Origin: an uncultured Rhodobacterales bacterium
GTDB taxonomy: Bacteria; Pseudomonadota; Alphaproteobacteria; Rhodobacterales; Rhodobacteraceae
Length of the DNA stretch: 64,000 nt
NCBI GenBank assembly: GCA_903873585.1
Contig: CAIQOV010000033.1
Coordinates: 46,230-110,229, forward strand
Direction of reading: 5' to 3'
This document shows positions 35,653 to 44,531 of this stretch, one piece after another; position 1 is the first letter of the stretch; every line of letters begins with the position of its first letter. Below the pieces are notes generated by a model that worked only from the letters and a program-made list of their open reading frames with translations, did not search any database and was not told the origin of the DNA. The translations under genes and the position numbers were made by a program.

Positions 35653-38022
35653 ATGCTTGATAGCCCCTATCCCAAGGTAAACCCCGGCCCGCCACGGCCC
35701 AGCCGCATCCTGACAACCCGCGATATGCAGCGCAAGTCTGGAAACGAGCGCTATGAAGTGCCCGGTGGCGGCGCTCTGATGGTTCAGATTGACGCAGGCG
35801 ATGTGATCACCGTCACCAACCTTGAAGGCGGTCAGGTGGCCGAGGTTTTGGCCGCCGATGCCACGGGCATGATTGACCCCACGATGCTGGGGGTTGCGGG
35901 CGATTGCACCGGCGAGGGGCTGAAGGCGCTGATCACCGCAGGTGGGTCGGGCATGGGCCGTTTGCGCGCGGGCTTGGTGCGGCGCGGTATTGATTTGGGC
36001 AGGGCCAAGGCGATCCGCCTGTTTGGGCCGGATACCCCCGCCAATACGCAAGTCGCTTTTCAAGTGCAACGCGCGGGCCATCTGATCTTGGCCGCCCCCG
36101 GTGCGCCGATGTCGCCACATGACCAATCGACGCTGACACCGCTGATCCTAACCATCCGCCGCGCCAACCCAGCTTGGGCCACCTTGCATGATCTGCCCGA
36201 ACCCTTGGCCGACCCCACGCTTGATCTGCGCGTGTCTTCGGGCACGGCACGGGCCTATCATGTCAAGGCGGGCGACTATATCCAGATCATCGACGTGGAT
36301 GGCCGCCAATGCACCGACTTTCAGTGCTTTTCGGCGCGCAAACTCGATAAGGGCATTCAGCACGCCTTAGATGTGACCACCTCGCGCACCTTGATGGGCC
36401 ACGCCTATTCAATGCCGGGCTTGCACGCCAAGTATTACGACCAAGATTGGGAACCCTTGGTTGAGGTGATTCAAGACACCGTGGGCCGCCATGACGCTTT
36501 CGCCATGGCCTGTGCCAGCAAGTATTATGACGAGATTGGCTATCCCGGCCACGCCAACTGCTCTGACAATTTCAACGGAGCGCTTGGTCAGCACGGCATT
36601 GATGCCCGCCCCGGTTGGATGGCCGTGAACCTGTTCTTTAACACCGCCATCGACGCCCACGGCGTTCTGGTCAGCGACGAACCGTGGAGCCGCCCGGGCG
36701 ATTATGTTCTGTTTCGCGCCCTGACCGATCTGGTTTGCGTGAACTCTGCCTGCCCTGACGATACCTCTCCGGCCAATGGCTGGTATCTTTCTGACATTCA
36801 TGTGCGCACCTATTCGGGCGCTGAACCCTTTTCGCGCGCGGTCGCTTGGCGCGCCACACCCGAGGCAGAGCCGAAGATGACCAAAGAAACCGCCTTCCAC
36901 CCCGCCACATCCGCACGCACCCGCAACATGGTGGAGTATCGCGGCTATTGGCTGCCCAACGCCTATGCCGCCGCTGGCCCGATCGAGGAATACTGGGCCT
37001 GCCGCAACGCCGCCGTCGCCATCGACCTGTCGCCCTTGCGCAAGTTCGAAATCACCGGCCCCGATGCCGAGGCGCTGATGCAATACACCCTGACACGCGA
37101 TGTCAAAAAGCTGGCAGTGGGGCAGGTGGTTTATTCGGCCATGTGCTATGAACATGGCGGCATGATTGATGACGGCACGTTGTTCCGGTTGGGCCGTGAC
37201 AATTTCCGGTGGATCGGCGGCGATGATTTCGGCGGTATCTGGCTGCGCGAACAGGCTGAAAAGCTGGGGCTCAAGGTCATGGTGCGCTCTAGCACCGACC
37301 AGTTGCACAATTTGGCGGTGCAAGGCCCCAACAGCCGCGAGATTATGAAGCGCATCATCTGGACAGCGCCTGCCCAAGCCACGGTCGAAGAACTGGGATG
37401 GTTCCGCCACACGGTCGCGCGTTTGCACGGCTTTAACGGCGCACCCTTGGTTGTGTCGCGCACAGGATATACTGGCGAGTTGGGATATGAAATCTTCTGC
37501 CATCCCAAGGATGCTGTGGCGGTCTATAACGCTGTGATGGAAGCCGGCGCTGATCTGGGCATACGCCCGATGGGCCTGTTGGGTCTGGATATGGTGCGCA
37601 TCGAAGCCGGTTTGATCTTTGCGGGCTATGACTTTTCCGATGAAACTGACCCGTTCGAGGCGGGCATCGGTTTCACCGTGCCGCTGAAATCCAAGCCCGA
37701 TGACTTCATTGGCCGCGATGCGCTGATCCGCCGCAAAGACCACCCCGCGCGCAAGTTTGTCGGGATCGAGGTGGATGCCGCAACCGATGTGGGCCACGGC
37801 GATTGCCTGCACATTGGCCGCGCGCAGATTGGTGTGATCTGCTCTGCCATGCGCTCGCCCTTGCTGGGCAAGCAGATCGCCTTGGCACGGGTTGATGTGG
37901 CGCATTGCGAAGTAGGAACGGCGGTTGAAGTGGGCAAGCTTGACGGCCACCAAAAGCGCCTTCCTGCGGTGATCACCGCGCTTTCGGCCTATGACCCCAA
38001 GAAAACAAGGCCGCAAAGCTGA
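35653..38022 (+). CDS. tdm: Trimethylamine N-oxide demethylase
   Basis: A 789-residue two-domain enzyme splitting TMAO to dimethylamine and formaldehyde. The N-terminal DUF1989-type region extends to about residue 400, and three cysteines likely to hold the metal are Cys287, Cys303 and Cys367. The C-terminal GcvT-type tetrahydrofolate domain spans about 425-785 (VAIDLSPLRKFEITGPDAEAL, then RTGYTGELGYEIFC). It should capture formaldehyde on folate. This domain order and length are specific for Tdm. The start is ATG 35653. The stop overlaps the following globin gene (TGATG). Confidence 0.94.
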   Translation: MLDSPYPKVNPGPPRPSRILTTRDMQRKSGNERYEVPGGGALMVQIDAGDVITVTNLEGGQVAEVLAADATGMIDPTMLGVAGDCTGEGLKALITAGGSGMGRLRAGLVRRGIDLGRAKAIRLFGPDTPANTQVAFQVQRAGHLILAAPGAPMSPHDQSTLTPLILTIRRANPAWATLHDLPEPLADPTLDLRVSSGTARAYHVKAGDYIQIIDVDGRQCTDFQCFSARKLDKGIQHALDVTTSRTLMGHAYSMPGLHAKYYDQDWEPLVEVIQDTVGRHDAFAMACASKYYDEIGYPGHANCSDNFNGALGQHGIDARPGWMAVNLFFNTAIDAHGVLVSDEPWSRPGDYVLFRALTDLVCVNSACPDDTSPANGWYLSDIHVRTYSGAEPFSRAVAWRATPEAEPKMTKETAFHPATSARTRNMVEYRGYWLPNAYAAAGPIEEYWACRNAAVAIDLSPLRKFEITGPDAEALMQYTLTRDVKKLAVGQVVYSAMCYEHGGMIDDGTLFRLGRDNFRWIGGDDFGGIWLREQAEKLGLKVMVRSSTDQLHNLAVQGPNSREIMKRIIWTAPAQATVEELGWFRHTVARLHGFNGAPLVVSRTGYTGELGYEIFCHPKDAVAVYNAVMEAGADLGIRPMGLLGLDMVRIEAGLIFAGYDFSDETDPFEAGIGFTVPLKSKPDDFIGRDALIRRKDHPARKFVGIEVDAATDVGHGDCLHIGRAQIGVICSAMRSPLLGKQIALARVDVAHCEVGTAVEVGKLDGHQKRLPAVITALSAYDPKKTRPQS

Positions 38023-38405
38023 TGCACCCCATGATTGACAGGATCGGCGGCGAGGCGGGCGTGCAGGCGCTTGTCACGCAGTTTTACGACCTGATCGAAA
38101 CCTTGCCGCAGGGCGCCGCCATCATGGCCATGCACCAGCGCGGCCACGGCTTGGCCCATGCTCGCTCCGCGCAGTTCGAATTCCTATGCGGCTTTTTTGG
38201 CGGGCGGCGCTATCACAGTGAACGCAACGGGGCGGTCTCACTCCGCGAGATCCACGCCCATGTCGACATTCGCGCGCAAGATGCCGAAGACTGGCTTGGG
38301 GTGATGGATCAAGCAATGACAGATACCCATGTGGGCCAACCGATGCAAACCGACATCATGGCGACCTTTCGCCGCGCCGCACACATGTTGGTGAATGTGG
38401 CCTGA
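38022..38405 (+). CDS. Group II truncated haemoglobin
   Basis: A 127-residue globin of the 2-on-2 type. Tyr22 in FYD is the B10 residue; His78 in LREIHAHVDI is the probable proximal F8 ligand; Trp91 in EDWLGVM is the G8 tryptophan characteristic of group II. The GGRRYHSERNG segment matches the E-F region. Group II proteins bind oxygen or nitric oxide. Its start overlaps the tdm stop, so the two are made together. It could supply oxygen or remove NO near the metal-dependent demethylases; that is inference. Confidence 0.85.
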   Translation: MHPMIDRIGGEAGVQALVTQFYDLIETLPQGAAIMAMHQRGHGLAHARSAQFEFLCGFFGGRRYHSERNGAVSLREIHAHVDIRAQDAEDWLGVMDQAMTDTHVGQPMQTDIMATFRRAAHMLVNVA

Positions 38406-38494
38406 TGGCCGAAATTAAGACTCGATTGGCGGAAATTGCGCTATGAAGCCGACAGGCCCACGCTACTTTCGCTTAAAGCAAACGGAGATCAAGA

Positions 38495-39745
38495 ATGCGC
38501 TATTCCGGCTTTCGGATCCTTAAAGAGGCGCTTACGGGGCACAAAGGTTGGGGCCACGCTTGGCGTGACCCCGAACCGCAGACCTCTTATGATTACATCA
38601 TCATCGGCGGCGGCGGGCACGGTTTGGCCACGGCCTATTATCTGGCCAAGGAATTCAAGCAAGCCCGAATCGCGGTGTTGGAAAAGGGCTATCTGGGCGG
38701 CGGCAACGTCGGGCGCAACACCACGATCATCCGGTCAAACTACCTGCTCGACGGCAACGAGCCTTTCTACGAATTCTCGATGAAACTGTGGGAAGGGTTG
38801 GAGCAAGATTTCAACTACAACGCCATGGTGAGCCAGCGCGGGATTATCAACCTGATCCACACCGATGCGGCGCGTGATGCGGCCACACGGCGCGGCAATG
38901 CGATGATTATGAACGGCGCAGATGCCGAACTGCTCAACCGCGACCAAGTGCGCGTCATGTATCCGTTCTTGAACTTTGACAATGCCCGCTTCCCGATCAA
39001 AGGCGCTTTGATGCAGCGGCGCGGCGGCACGGTGCGCCATGATGCTGTGGCTTGGGGCTATGCGCGCGGGGCGGATAGCCACGGGGTGGATCTGATCCAG
39101 AACTGTGAAGTCACGGGGATGCGGATCGAGAATGGCAAGATCCTAGGGGTTGAGACCTCTCGCGGGTTTATCGGTGCCAAGAAGGTTGGCGTGGCGGTGG
39201 CGGGGTCATCCTCGAAAGTCATGGCCCATGCGGGAATGCGTTTGCCGATGGAAAGCCATGTGCTGCAAGCCTTTGTATCCGAAGGGCTTAAGCCGCTGAT
39301 TGACGGCGTGATGACCTTTGGCGCGGGGCACTTTTATGTCAGCCAGTCTGACAAGGGTGGCTTGGTCTTTGGCGGCGATATTGACGGGTATAATTCCTAT
39401 GCCCAGCGCGGCAACCTGCCCGTCGTGGAAGATGTCATCGAAGGCGGCATGGCCCTGATGCCCATGATCGGCCGCGCGCGTCTGCTGCGGACTTGGGGCG
39501 GGATTATGGATATGTCGATGGACGGATCGCCCATCATCGACAAAACCCATGTCGACGGGCTCTATTTCAACGGCGGGTGGTGCTATGGCGGCTTTAAGGC
39601 CACGCCCGCCAGCGGGTGGTGCTTTGCCCATCTTCTGGCCAAAGACGAACCCCATGTGACGGCCAAGGCCTATCGTTTTGATCGCTTCCTGAAAGGGTTG
39701 ATGATCGACGAAAAAGGCCAAGGCGCGCAACCGAACCTGCACTAG
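38495..39745 (+). CDS. mgdA: N-methylglutamate dehydrogenase subunit A (SoxB-like)
   Basis: A 416-residue flavoprotein homologous to sarcosine oxidase beta subunit. The FAD motif IIIGGGGHGLATAYYLA is at residues 35-51. The His in RRGGTVRHDAVAWGYARG near residue 182 is at the position that carries covalent FMN in SoxB. GGWCYGGFKATPASG forms the C-terminal FAD contact. The gene order B-D-A-G equals soxBDAG and mgdABCD alike; I choose N-methylglutamate dehydrogenase because mgsABC and gmaS complete that pathway nearby. The ATG at 38495 follows GGAGAT. Confidence 0.87.
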   Translation: MRYSGFRILKEALTGHKGWGHAWRDPEPQTSYDYIIIGGGGHGLATAYYLAKEFKQARIAVLEKGYLGGGNVGRNTTIIRSNYLLDGNEPFYEFSMKLWEGLEQDFNYNAMVSQRGIINLIHTDAARDAATRRGNAMIMNGADAELLNRDQVRVMYPFLNFDNARFPIKGALMQRRGGTVRHDAVAWGYARGADSHGVDLIQNCEVTGMRIENGKILGVETSRGFIGAKKVGVAVAGSSSKVMAHAGMRLPMESHVLQAFVSEGLKPLIDGVMTFGAGHFYVSQSDKGGLVFGGDIDGYNSYAQRGNLPVVEDVIEGGMALMPMIGRARLLRTWGGIMDMSMDGSPIIDKTHVDGLYFNGGWCYGGFKATPASGWCFAHLLAKDEPHVTAKAYRFDRFLKGLMIDEKGQGAQPNLH

Positions 39746-39754
39746 GAACCTGCC

Positions 39755-40039
39755 ATGATCATCCATCATCCGATCCTTGGGCCGCGCGATGCGCAGGAAT
39801 TTGTCTATCTGGGCGATGCCAGCCTGATTGGGCGGCCCGATGGCCTGACGGCTTCCATCGAAGAATTCCACAATTACACCTACCTGCGCGATAACCCCGC
39901 AGGGGCCCACCGCGAGCTGTGGTATCACGAGCAGGGCGACCGTTCATGGCTGGTTGTGACGCGCAACACCGTCACGCATGAGATTTTGCAGGTAGAGTTG
40001 GCCCGTGATGTGGCCCGGGCCGAGGGGCGTTCGAAATGA
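39755..40039 (+). CDS. mgdB: N-methylglutamate dehydrogenase subunit B (SoxD-like)
   Basis: A 94-residue small subunit. It begins MIIHHPILGPRDAQEF and contains WYHEQGDRSWLVVTRNTVTHEI near residues 61-82, the conserved core of SoxD, whose zinc-binding cysteines are not all preserved: no cysteine is present in this protein. It is needed structurally in the heterotetramer. It follows mgdA by nine bases, and its TGA overlaps the start of mgdC. Confidence 0.87.
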   Translation: MIIHHPILGPRDAQEFVYLGDASLIGRPDGLTASIEEFHNYTYLRDNPAGAHRELWYHEQGDRSWLVVTRNTVTHEILQVELARDVARAEGRSK

Positions 40040-42981
40040 GCCAATCCAACCGCATTGCAGGTGGCCTGATCGACCGCAGCCAGACCCTACGCTTCCAGTT
40101 CGACGGGCTGCCCTATACGGGCCATCCCGGTGATACACTCGCCTCGGCCCTGCTGGCCAACGGTGTGCGCCTTATGGGGCGCAGCTTTAAGTATCACCGA
40201 CCGCGCGGCCCGATCTCGGCTGGTTCCGAAGAGCCTAACGCTTTGGTCGAACTGCGCTCTGGCGCGCGGCAGGAACCCAACACCCGCGCCACGGTGGCAG
40301 AGTTGTTTGATGGGCTGACGGCGCAAAGCCAGAACCGCTGGCCCAGCCTGAAGTTTGACGCGCTGGCGATCAACGACCGGTTCAACAGCTTTCTGACGGC
40401 GGGCTTTTACTACAAGACCTTCATGTGGCCGGCGTCTTTTTGGGAAAAGGTGTACGAGCCGATCATCCGCCGTGCGGCGGGCCTTGGCAGCCTGACGCGG
40501 CTGGAAGACCCCGATACCTACGACAAAGGCTTCTTGCACTGCGACATCCTGATCATCGGCGCTGGCCCTGCGGGCCTGTCGGCGGCGTTGACGGCGGGGC
40601 GGTCAGGCGCGCGGGTGATCTTGGCGGATGAAGATTTCCGCATGGGTGGCCGCTTGAACGCTGAAACCTTTGAACTCGGTGATCAGGCGGGGGCCGCTTG
40701 GGCCGATGCGGCGGTGGGCGAACTTGCCAGCCTGCCCAACGTGCGCCTGATGGCGCGCACCACCGTGGTGGGGGCCTTTGACCACGGCATTTACGGCGCT
40801 GTCGAACGTGTGTCTGACCACTTGCTGGAACCTGCGGCGGGCAAGCCGCGCCAGACTTTCTGGCGCATCTATACCCAGCGCGCCATTCTAACTGGCGGGG
40901 CCACCGAACGCCCCATTGCCTTTGAAAACAACGACCGCCCCGGCATTATGCTGGCCGGATCTTTGCGCGCCTATGCCAACCGTTGGGGCGTGGCCGTGGG
41001 CGACCGCACGGCGATTTTCACCAACAACGACGACGGACTGCGCACCGCGCTGGATTTGCAGGCCAAGGGCGTGGATGTGGTGGCCGTGATCGACAGCCGT
41101 GAAGGCGGCGCGTTGCTGCCCGGCATCCGCCATCTGCGCGGCGCTGAAGTGATCGACAGCGCGGGCCGACTGGGCCTGTCATCCATCACCGTGCGCCAAG
41201 CCAATGGTGCGACCGAGGTGATCAAGGCCAATGCGCTGGGTGTGTCGGGCGGGTGGAACCCCAACGTCAACATCACCTCGCACCACCGCTCACGCCCCAT
41301 TTGGCGCGACGATATTGCCGCTTTCGTGCCCGGAACAGGAGAGATTGCCAACCTGTCGGTCGCTGGCGCTGCGGCAGGCACGCTATCAACCCACGGCGCT
41401 TTGGTCACGGGTGACGCCTCGGCGCGGGCTGCGCTGGAAAGTCTGGGTCTGACCGCGAAAGCTGCCAGCCTACCCAAGGCCGAAGATGCCCCCGTGCGCA
41501 TCACGCCGATGTGGTATGTCAAAGGGGCAAACCGCGCTTGGATTGACCCGCAAAACGACGTGACCGTCAAAGACATCAAACTGGCGCATCAGGAAAACTT
41601 CACCTCGGTTGAACATCTGAAACGCTATACCACGCTTGGCATGGCGACCGATCAGGGCAAGACCGGCAACGTGCTGGGCTTGGCCGTGATGGCGGGGCTG
41701 ACGGGCAAGACCATTCCCGACACTGGCACCACGATCTACCGCCCGCCTTATACGCCTGTGGCTTTGGGCACCTTGGGGGGGCGTGGTCGGGGGCAGGAAT
41801 TCAAACCCTTCCGCCTGACGCCCTCGCACAAATGGGCGCTAGAACAGGGCGCGGTTTTTGTCGAAGTGGGCTATTGGCTGCGCACGCAGTGGCTGCCCAA
41901 GGCCGGCGAAACCGAATGGCGCCAATCGGTCGACCGTGAGGTTTTGGCCACGCGCAAATCGGTTGGCATCTGTGATGTCACCACTTTGGGCAAGATCGAT
42001 ATTCAAGGCACCGATGCGGGGGCTTTCTTGGATAAGGTCTATGCCAACACGTTCAGCAGTTTGGGCGTGGGCAAATGCCGCTACGGCCTGATGCTGCGCG
42101 AAGATGGCATGGTGTTTGATGATGGCACCACGGCGCGCATGGGGCAGAACGAATATGTCATGACCACCACCACCGCCAATGCGGTGACGGTGTTCCGCCA
42201 TCTGGAATTCTGCCGCCAAGTGCTGTGGCCGGATATGGATGTGCAACTGATCTCGACGACCGAGGCTTGGGCGCAATTCTCGGTGGCTGGACCCAATGCG
42301 CGCAAGCTGCTGCAAAAAGTGGTTGATCAAGATATATCCGATGCGGCCTTTCCCTATATGGGGGCAGGCAATATCACCGTGGGGGGGCTGCGCGCCCGCC
42401 TGTTCCGCATCAGCTTTTCGGGCGAACTGGCCTATGAAATTGCTGTGCCCACACGCTACGGCGACGCCATGATCCGCAAGTTGATGGAAGCGGGGGCCGA
42501 GTATGACGCTGTGGTTTACGGCACCGAAGCCTTGGGCGTGATGCGCATCGAAAAGGGCCATGTGGCGGGGAATGAGTTGAACGGCACCTCTACCGCGCTG
42601 AACATGGGGCTTGGCAAGATGGTCAGCCGCAAGAAAGACTCCATCGGGATGCTTCTGTCGCAGCGCGAGGGGATGACCCGCGACGATGGTTTGCGTTTGG
42701 TGGGTGTAAAGCCTGTGAACCCTACGGCAGAGCTGAAAGCGGGCAGCCATTTTCTGAAAACCGGGGCTGTGGCTAGGGCCGAAAACGATGATGGCTGGAT
42801 CACATCCTTGGTCTATTCGCCGCATCTGGGCCATTACATCGCGCTGGGCTATCTGAAAAACGGCGCGCAGCGCATTGGTGAAAAGATGCGCGCCGTCAAC
42901 CTGTTGGCCGGGACTGACACCGAAATCGAAATCGTCAGCCCGCATTTCATCGACCCGGAAGGGGAGCGTCTTCGTGCCTGA
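40036..42981 (+). CDS. mgdC: N-methylglutamate dehydrogenase subunit C (SoxA-like)
   Basis: A 981-residue large subunit. An N-terminal domain (GHPGDTLASALLANGVRLMG, SFKYHRPRGP) is the SoxA ferredoxin-like region without iron-sulfur cysteines. It is followed by a dinucleotide-binding domain (CDILIIGAGPAGLSAALTAG near residue 172) and a C-terminal GcvT tetrahydrofolate domain (about 610-975, SFSGELAYEIAVPTRYG). The enzyme demethylates N-methylglutamate to glutamate and passes formaldehyde to folate. Its start overlaps mgdB and its stop overlaps mgdD. Confidence 0.9.
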   Translation: MSQSNRIAGGLIDRSQTLRFQFDGLPYTGHPGDTLASALLANGVRLMGRSFKYHRPRGPISAGSEEPNALVELRSGARQEPNTRATVAELFDGLTAQSQNRWPSLKFDALAINDRFNSFLTAGFYYKTFMWPASFWEKVYEPIIRRAAGLGSLTRLEDPDTYDKGFLHCDILIIGAGPAGLSAALTAGRSGARVILADEDFRMGGRLNAETFELGDQAGAAWADAAVGELASLPNVRLMARTTVVGAFDHGIYGAVERVSDHLLEPAAGKPRQTFWRIYTQRAILTGGATERPIAFENNDRPGIMLAGSLRAYANRWGVAVGDRTAIFTNNDDGLRTALDLQAKGVDVVAVIDSREGGALLPGIRHLRGAEVIDSAGRLGLSSITVRQANGATEVIKANALGVSGGWNPNVNITSHHRSRPIWRDDIAAFVPGTGEIANLSVAGAAAGTLSTHGALVTGDASARAALESLGLTAKAASLPKAEDAPVRITPMWYVKGANRAWIDPQNDVTVKDIKLAHQENFTSVEHLKRYTTLGMATDQGKTGNVLGLAVMAGLTGKTIPDTGTTIYRPPYTPVALGTLGGRGRGQEFKPFRLTPSHKWALEQGAVFVEVGYWLRTQWLPKAGETEWRQSVDREVLATRKSVGICDVTTLGKIDIQGTDAGAFLDKVYANTFSSLGVGKCRYGLMLREDGMVFDDGTTARMGQNEYVMTTTTANAVTVFRHLEFCRQVLWPDMDVQLISTTEAWAQFSVAGPNARKLLQKVVDQDISDAAFPYMGAGNITVGGLRARLFRISFSGELAYEIAVPTRYGDAMIRKLMEAGAEYDAVVYGTEALGVMRIEKGHVAGNELNGTSTALNMGLGKMVSRKKDSIGMLLSQREGMTRDDGLRLVGVKPVNPTAELKAGSHFLKTGAVARAENDDGWITSLVYSPHLGHYIALGYLKNGAQRIGEKMRAVNLLAGTDTEIEIVSPHFIDPEGERLRA

Positions 42982-43540
42982 TTTCATCCTAAAACCCCTG
43001 ACAGCTCTTGGCCACGATCATCCCGAGGTGGACATCCTAGGCCCTTGGACCATCACCGAACGCGCCGATATCGCGCTGGCGTCCCTCGCGCTGCGGCGCG
43101 GGCGATTGGGCGATGTGCAAACGGCCGCTGCGGCGGCAGGCGTTCCTTTGCCGCAAGCGGGGGCTTCGGCCAGCGGCGCTGTCTACAGCGCCTTCTGGAT
43201 GACGCCAGAGATGTGGATGGTGGAAGCGCCCTACGCATCCCACGAAGACATCCGCGCCCACCTGCTGCCTGCTTTTGGCGATGCCGCATCTATCACGGAA
43301 CAAACCGACGCTTGGGTGCGGTTTGATCTGGCGGGGGCGGGGTTGGAACGGCTGTTTGAACGCCTGTCGAATTTTGATCTGGCCAAAGCGCCAGCTGGGG
43401 CTGCGACTCGCACGGTGATGGAGCATTTAGGCTGTTATCTGATCAAACGATCCGACACCCTCGTCACGATCTACGGCCCGCGATCCTCGGCGCAAAGCCT
43501 GCATCACGCTTTGACCGTGGCCGCCCAATCGGTTTTGTGA
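42974..43540 (+). CDS. mgdD: N-methylglutamate dehydrogenase subunit D (SoxG-like)
   Basis: A 188-residue subunit of the heterotetramer. The GTG at 42974, eight bases inside mgdC, has AGGGGAG at good distance and is preferred to upstream starts. Recognisable SoxG/GcvT-like segments are FWMTPEMWMVEAPYASHEDI (near residues 75-94), ITEQTDAWVRFDLAG and RTVMEHLGCYLIKRSDTLVTI. It probably shapes the folate site with MgdC. It is the last gene of the mgd operon; no hairpin follows, and the XRE-cupin promoter begins within 20 bases. Confidence 0.86.
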   Translation: MPDFILKPLTALGHDHPEVDILGPWTITERADIALASLALRRGRLGDVQTAAAAAGVPLPQAGASASGAVYSAFWMTPEMWMVEAPYASHEDIRAHLLPAFGDAASITEQTDAWVRFDLAGAGLERLFERLSNFDLAKAPAGAATRTVMEHLGCYLIKRSDTLVTIYGPRSSAQSLHHALTVAAQSVL

Positions 43541-43549
43541 CGGTTTTTC

Positions 43550-43587
43550 TTGTCCTAGGTGATCTTTTTTCCCTATAGTGAAAAAAG
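43550..43587 (+). promoter_or_regulatory. Promoter and palindromic operator of the XRE-cupin gene
   Basis: A 24-base palindrome (43564-43587) has arms CTTTTTTC and GAAAAAAG around CCTATAGT; only one base pair of the twelve is mismatched. TATAGT (43574-43579) inside it is a good -10, with TTGTCC at 43550 as -35. Binding here would block transcription, suggesting autorepression by the XRE protein. Confidence 0.6.
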
Positions 43588-43607
43588 CGATCTCAAAGGA
43601 CGCCTCA

Positions 43608-44261
43608 ATGACCGACGACCCAGCTTTCGTGCCGCGCGGTAAGCCCGCGCTAAGCCAAGACCCGCACAAGGTGCGCGACATATCAGAGCGCAACCTAGAG
43701 GCCGCGATTGGCCGCGAGGTGCGCGCTTTTCGCCGCCAGCAGGGGTTGACGGTGGCCGATCTGGCGCAGGTGACGGGGCTGTCGATCGGGATGCTGTCCA
43801 AGATCGAAAACGGCATCACCTCGCCCTCGCTGACCACCCTGCAAGTCTTAAGCCACGCCTTTTCTGTGCCTGTGACATCGTTTTTCAAATCCTACGAAGA
43901 ACGCCGCGAGGTGCAGCACGTGCAAGCGGGCGACCATATCGAGGTTGAACGGCGTGGCACGCGGTCGGGCCACCAATACAATCTGTTGGGCCATATCGGG
44001 TCGAACAATTCGGGCGTTGCGGTGGAACCCTATCTGATCACCCTGTCAACCGAGGCCGACATTTTCCCAACCTTCCAGCATGAAGGGTTGGAACTGCTTT
44101 ATATGCTGGAAGGCGAAGTCACCTATCGCCACGGCGACAAGTTGTTTCACCTAAAGCCCGGTGACAGTCTGTTTTTTGACGCCGATGCGCGCCATGGGCC
44201 GGAAGTGTTGAACAAACTGCCCGCGAAATACCTGTCGGTCATCGCTTATCCGCAGGGATAA
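43608..44261 (+). CDS. XRE family regulator with C-terminal cupin sensor domain
   Basis: A 217-residue regulator. The helix-turn-helix spans about residues 28-85 (EVRAFRRQQGLTVADLAQ, TGLSIGMLSKIENGITSP). The cupin domain occupies about 130-215 with HEGLELLYMLEGEVTYRHGD and KPGDSLFFDADARHGPE, where His and Glu ligands are present. Such proteins, related to PuuR, bind small amines, amino acids or their derivatives. Placement directly after mgdABCD makes it a candidate sensor of methylamine, gamma-glutamylmethylamide or N-methylglutamate. A near-perfect palindrome lies at its own promoter. Confidence 0.9.
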   Translation: MTDDPAFVPRGKPALSQDPHKVRDISERNLEAAIGREVRAFRRQQGLTVADLAQVTGLSIGMLSKIENGITSPSLTTLQVLSHAFSVPVTSFFKSYEERREVQHVQAGDHIEVERRGTRSGHQYNLLGHIGSNNSGVAVEPYLITLSTEADIFPTFQHEGLELLYMLEGEVTYRHGDKLFHLKPGDSLFFDADARHGPEVLNKLPAKYLSVIAYPQG

Positions 44262-44267
44262 CGCGCC

Positions 44268-44531
44268 TTAGCCCTTGGCGTAAATCGTCCAGCGCAAGCG
44301 GGCGGTGCGGTAAGCGTCGGGGATCGACAGCGCATAAACAAACACCCCCCCCGCCAAATGCCCGATCAACGAGGCTGTGGGCGGCGCTGTTATAAAGGTC
44401 AGCGTGCCAAGCAGGGCGGTGAAAAACAAAAACATCAACCCGCGCATCGGTTGGCGGTTTAGCACTTGGCCACAGCCGGGCAGTATAAGTGCCACAAACA
44501 GAACCAAGTAAGGATGCGGTGGTTTTTTCAT
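44268..44531 (-). CDS. Small hypothetical membrane protein (87 aa)
   Basis: An 87-residue protein with two hydrophobic segments (YLVLFVALILPGCGQVL and LMFLFFTALLGTLTFI) and perhaps a third near the C-terminus (LIGHLAGGVFVYALSI). The PGCGQVLNRQPMRGLMFLF motif, a glycine-rich turn followed by a basic segment, appears in many small proteobacterial membrane proteins of unknown function. It overlaps the end of the gene upstream by four bases, so both are from one transcript. It ends convergently close to the XRE-cupin gene. Confidence 0.65.
   Translation of the reverse strand: MKKPPHPYLVLFVALILPGCGQVLNRQPMRGLMFLFFTALLGTLTFITAPPTASLIGHLAGGVFVYALSIPDAYRTARLRWTIYAKG

Noticed and set aside
36409..38016. 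535-codon open frame on the minus strand
   Set aside because: It is the complement of tdm; no ribosome site or family pattern.
41839..42987. 382-codon open frame on the minus strand
   Set aside because: It is the complement of mgdC; composition is that of an antisense frame.
38495..43540. Heterotetrameric sarcosine oxidase instead of N-methylglutamate dehydrogenase
   Set aside because: The gene order and domains fit both; the presence of mgsABC and gmaS in the same block makes N-methylglutamate dehydrogenase more likely. Sarcosine activity is not excluded.
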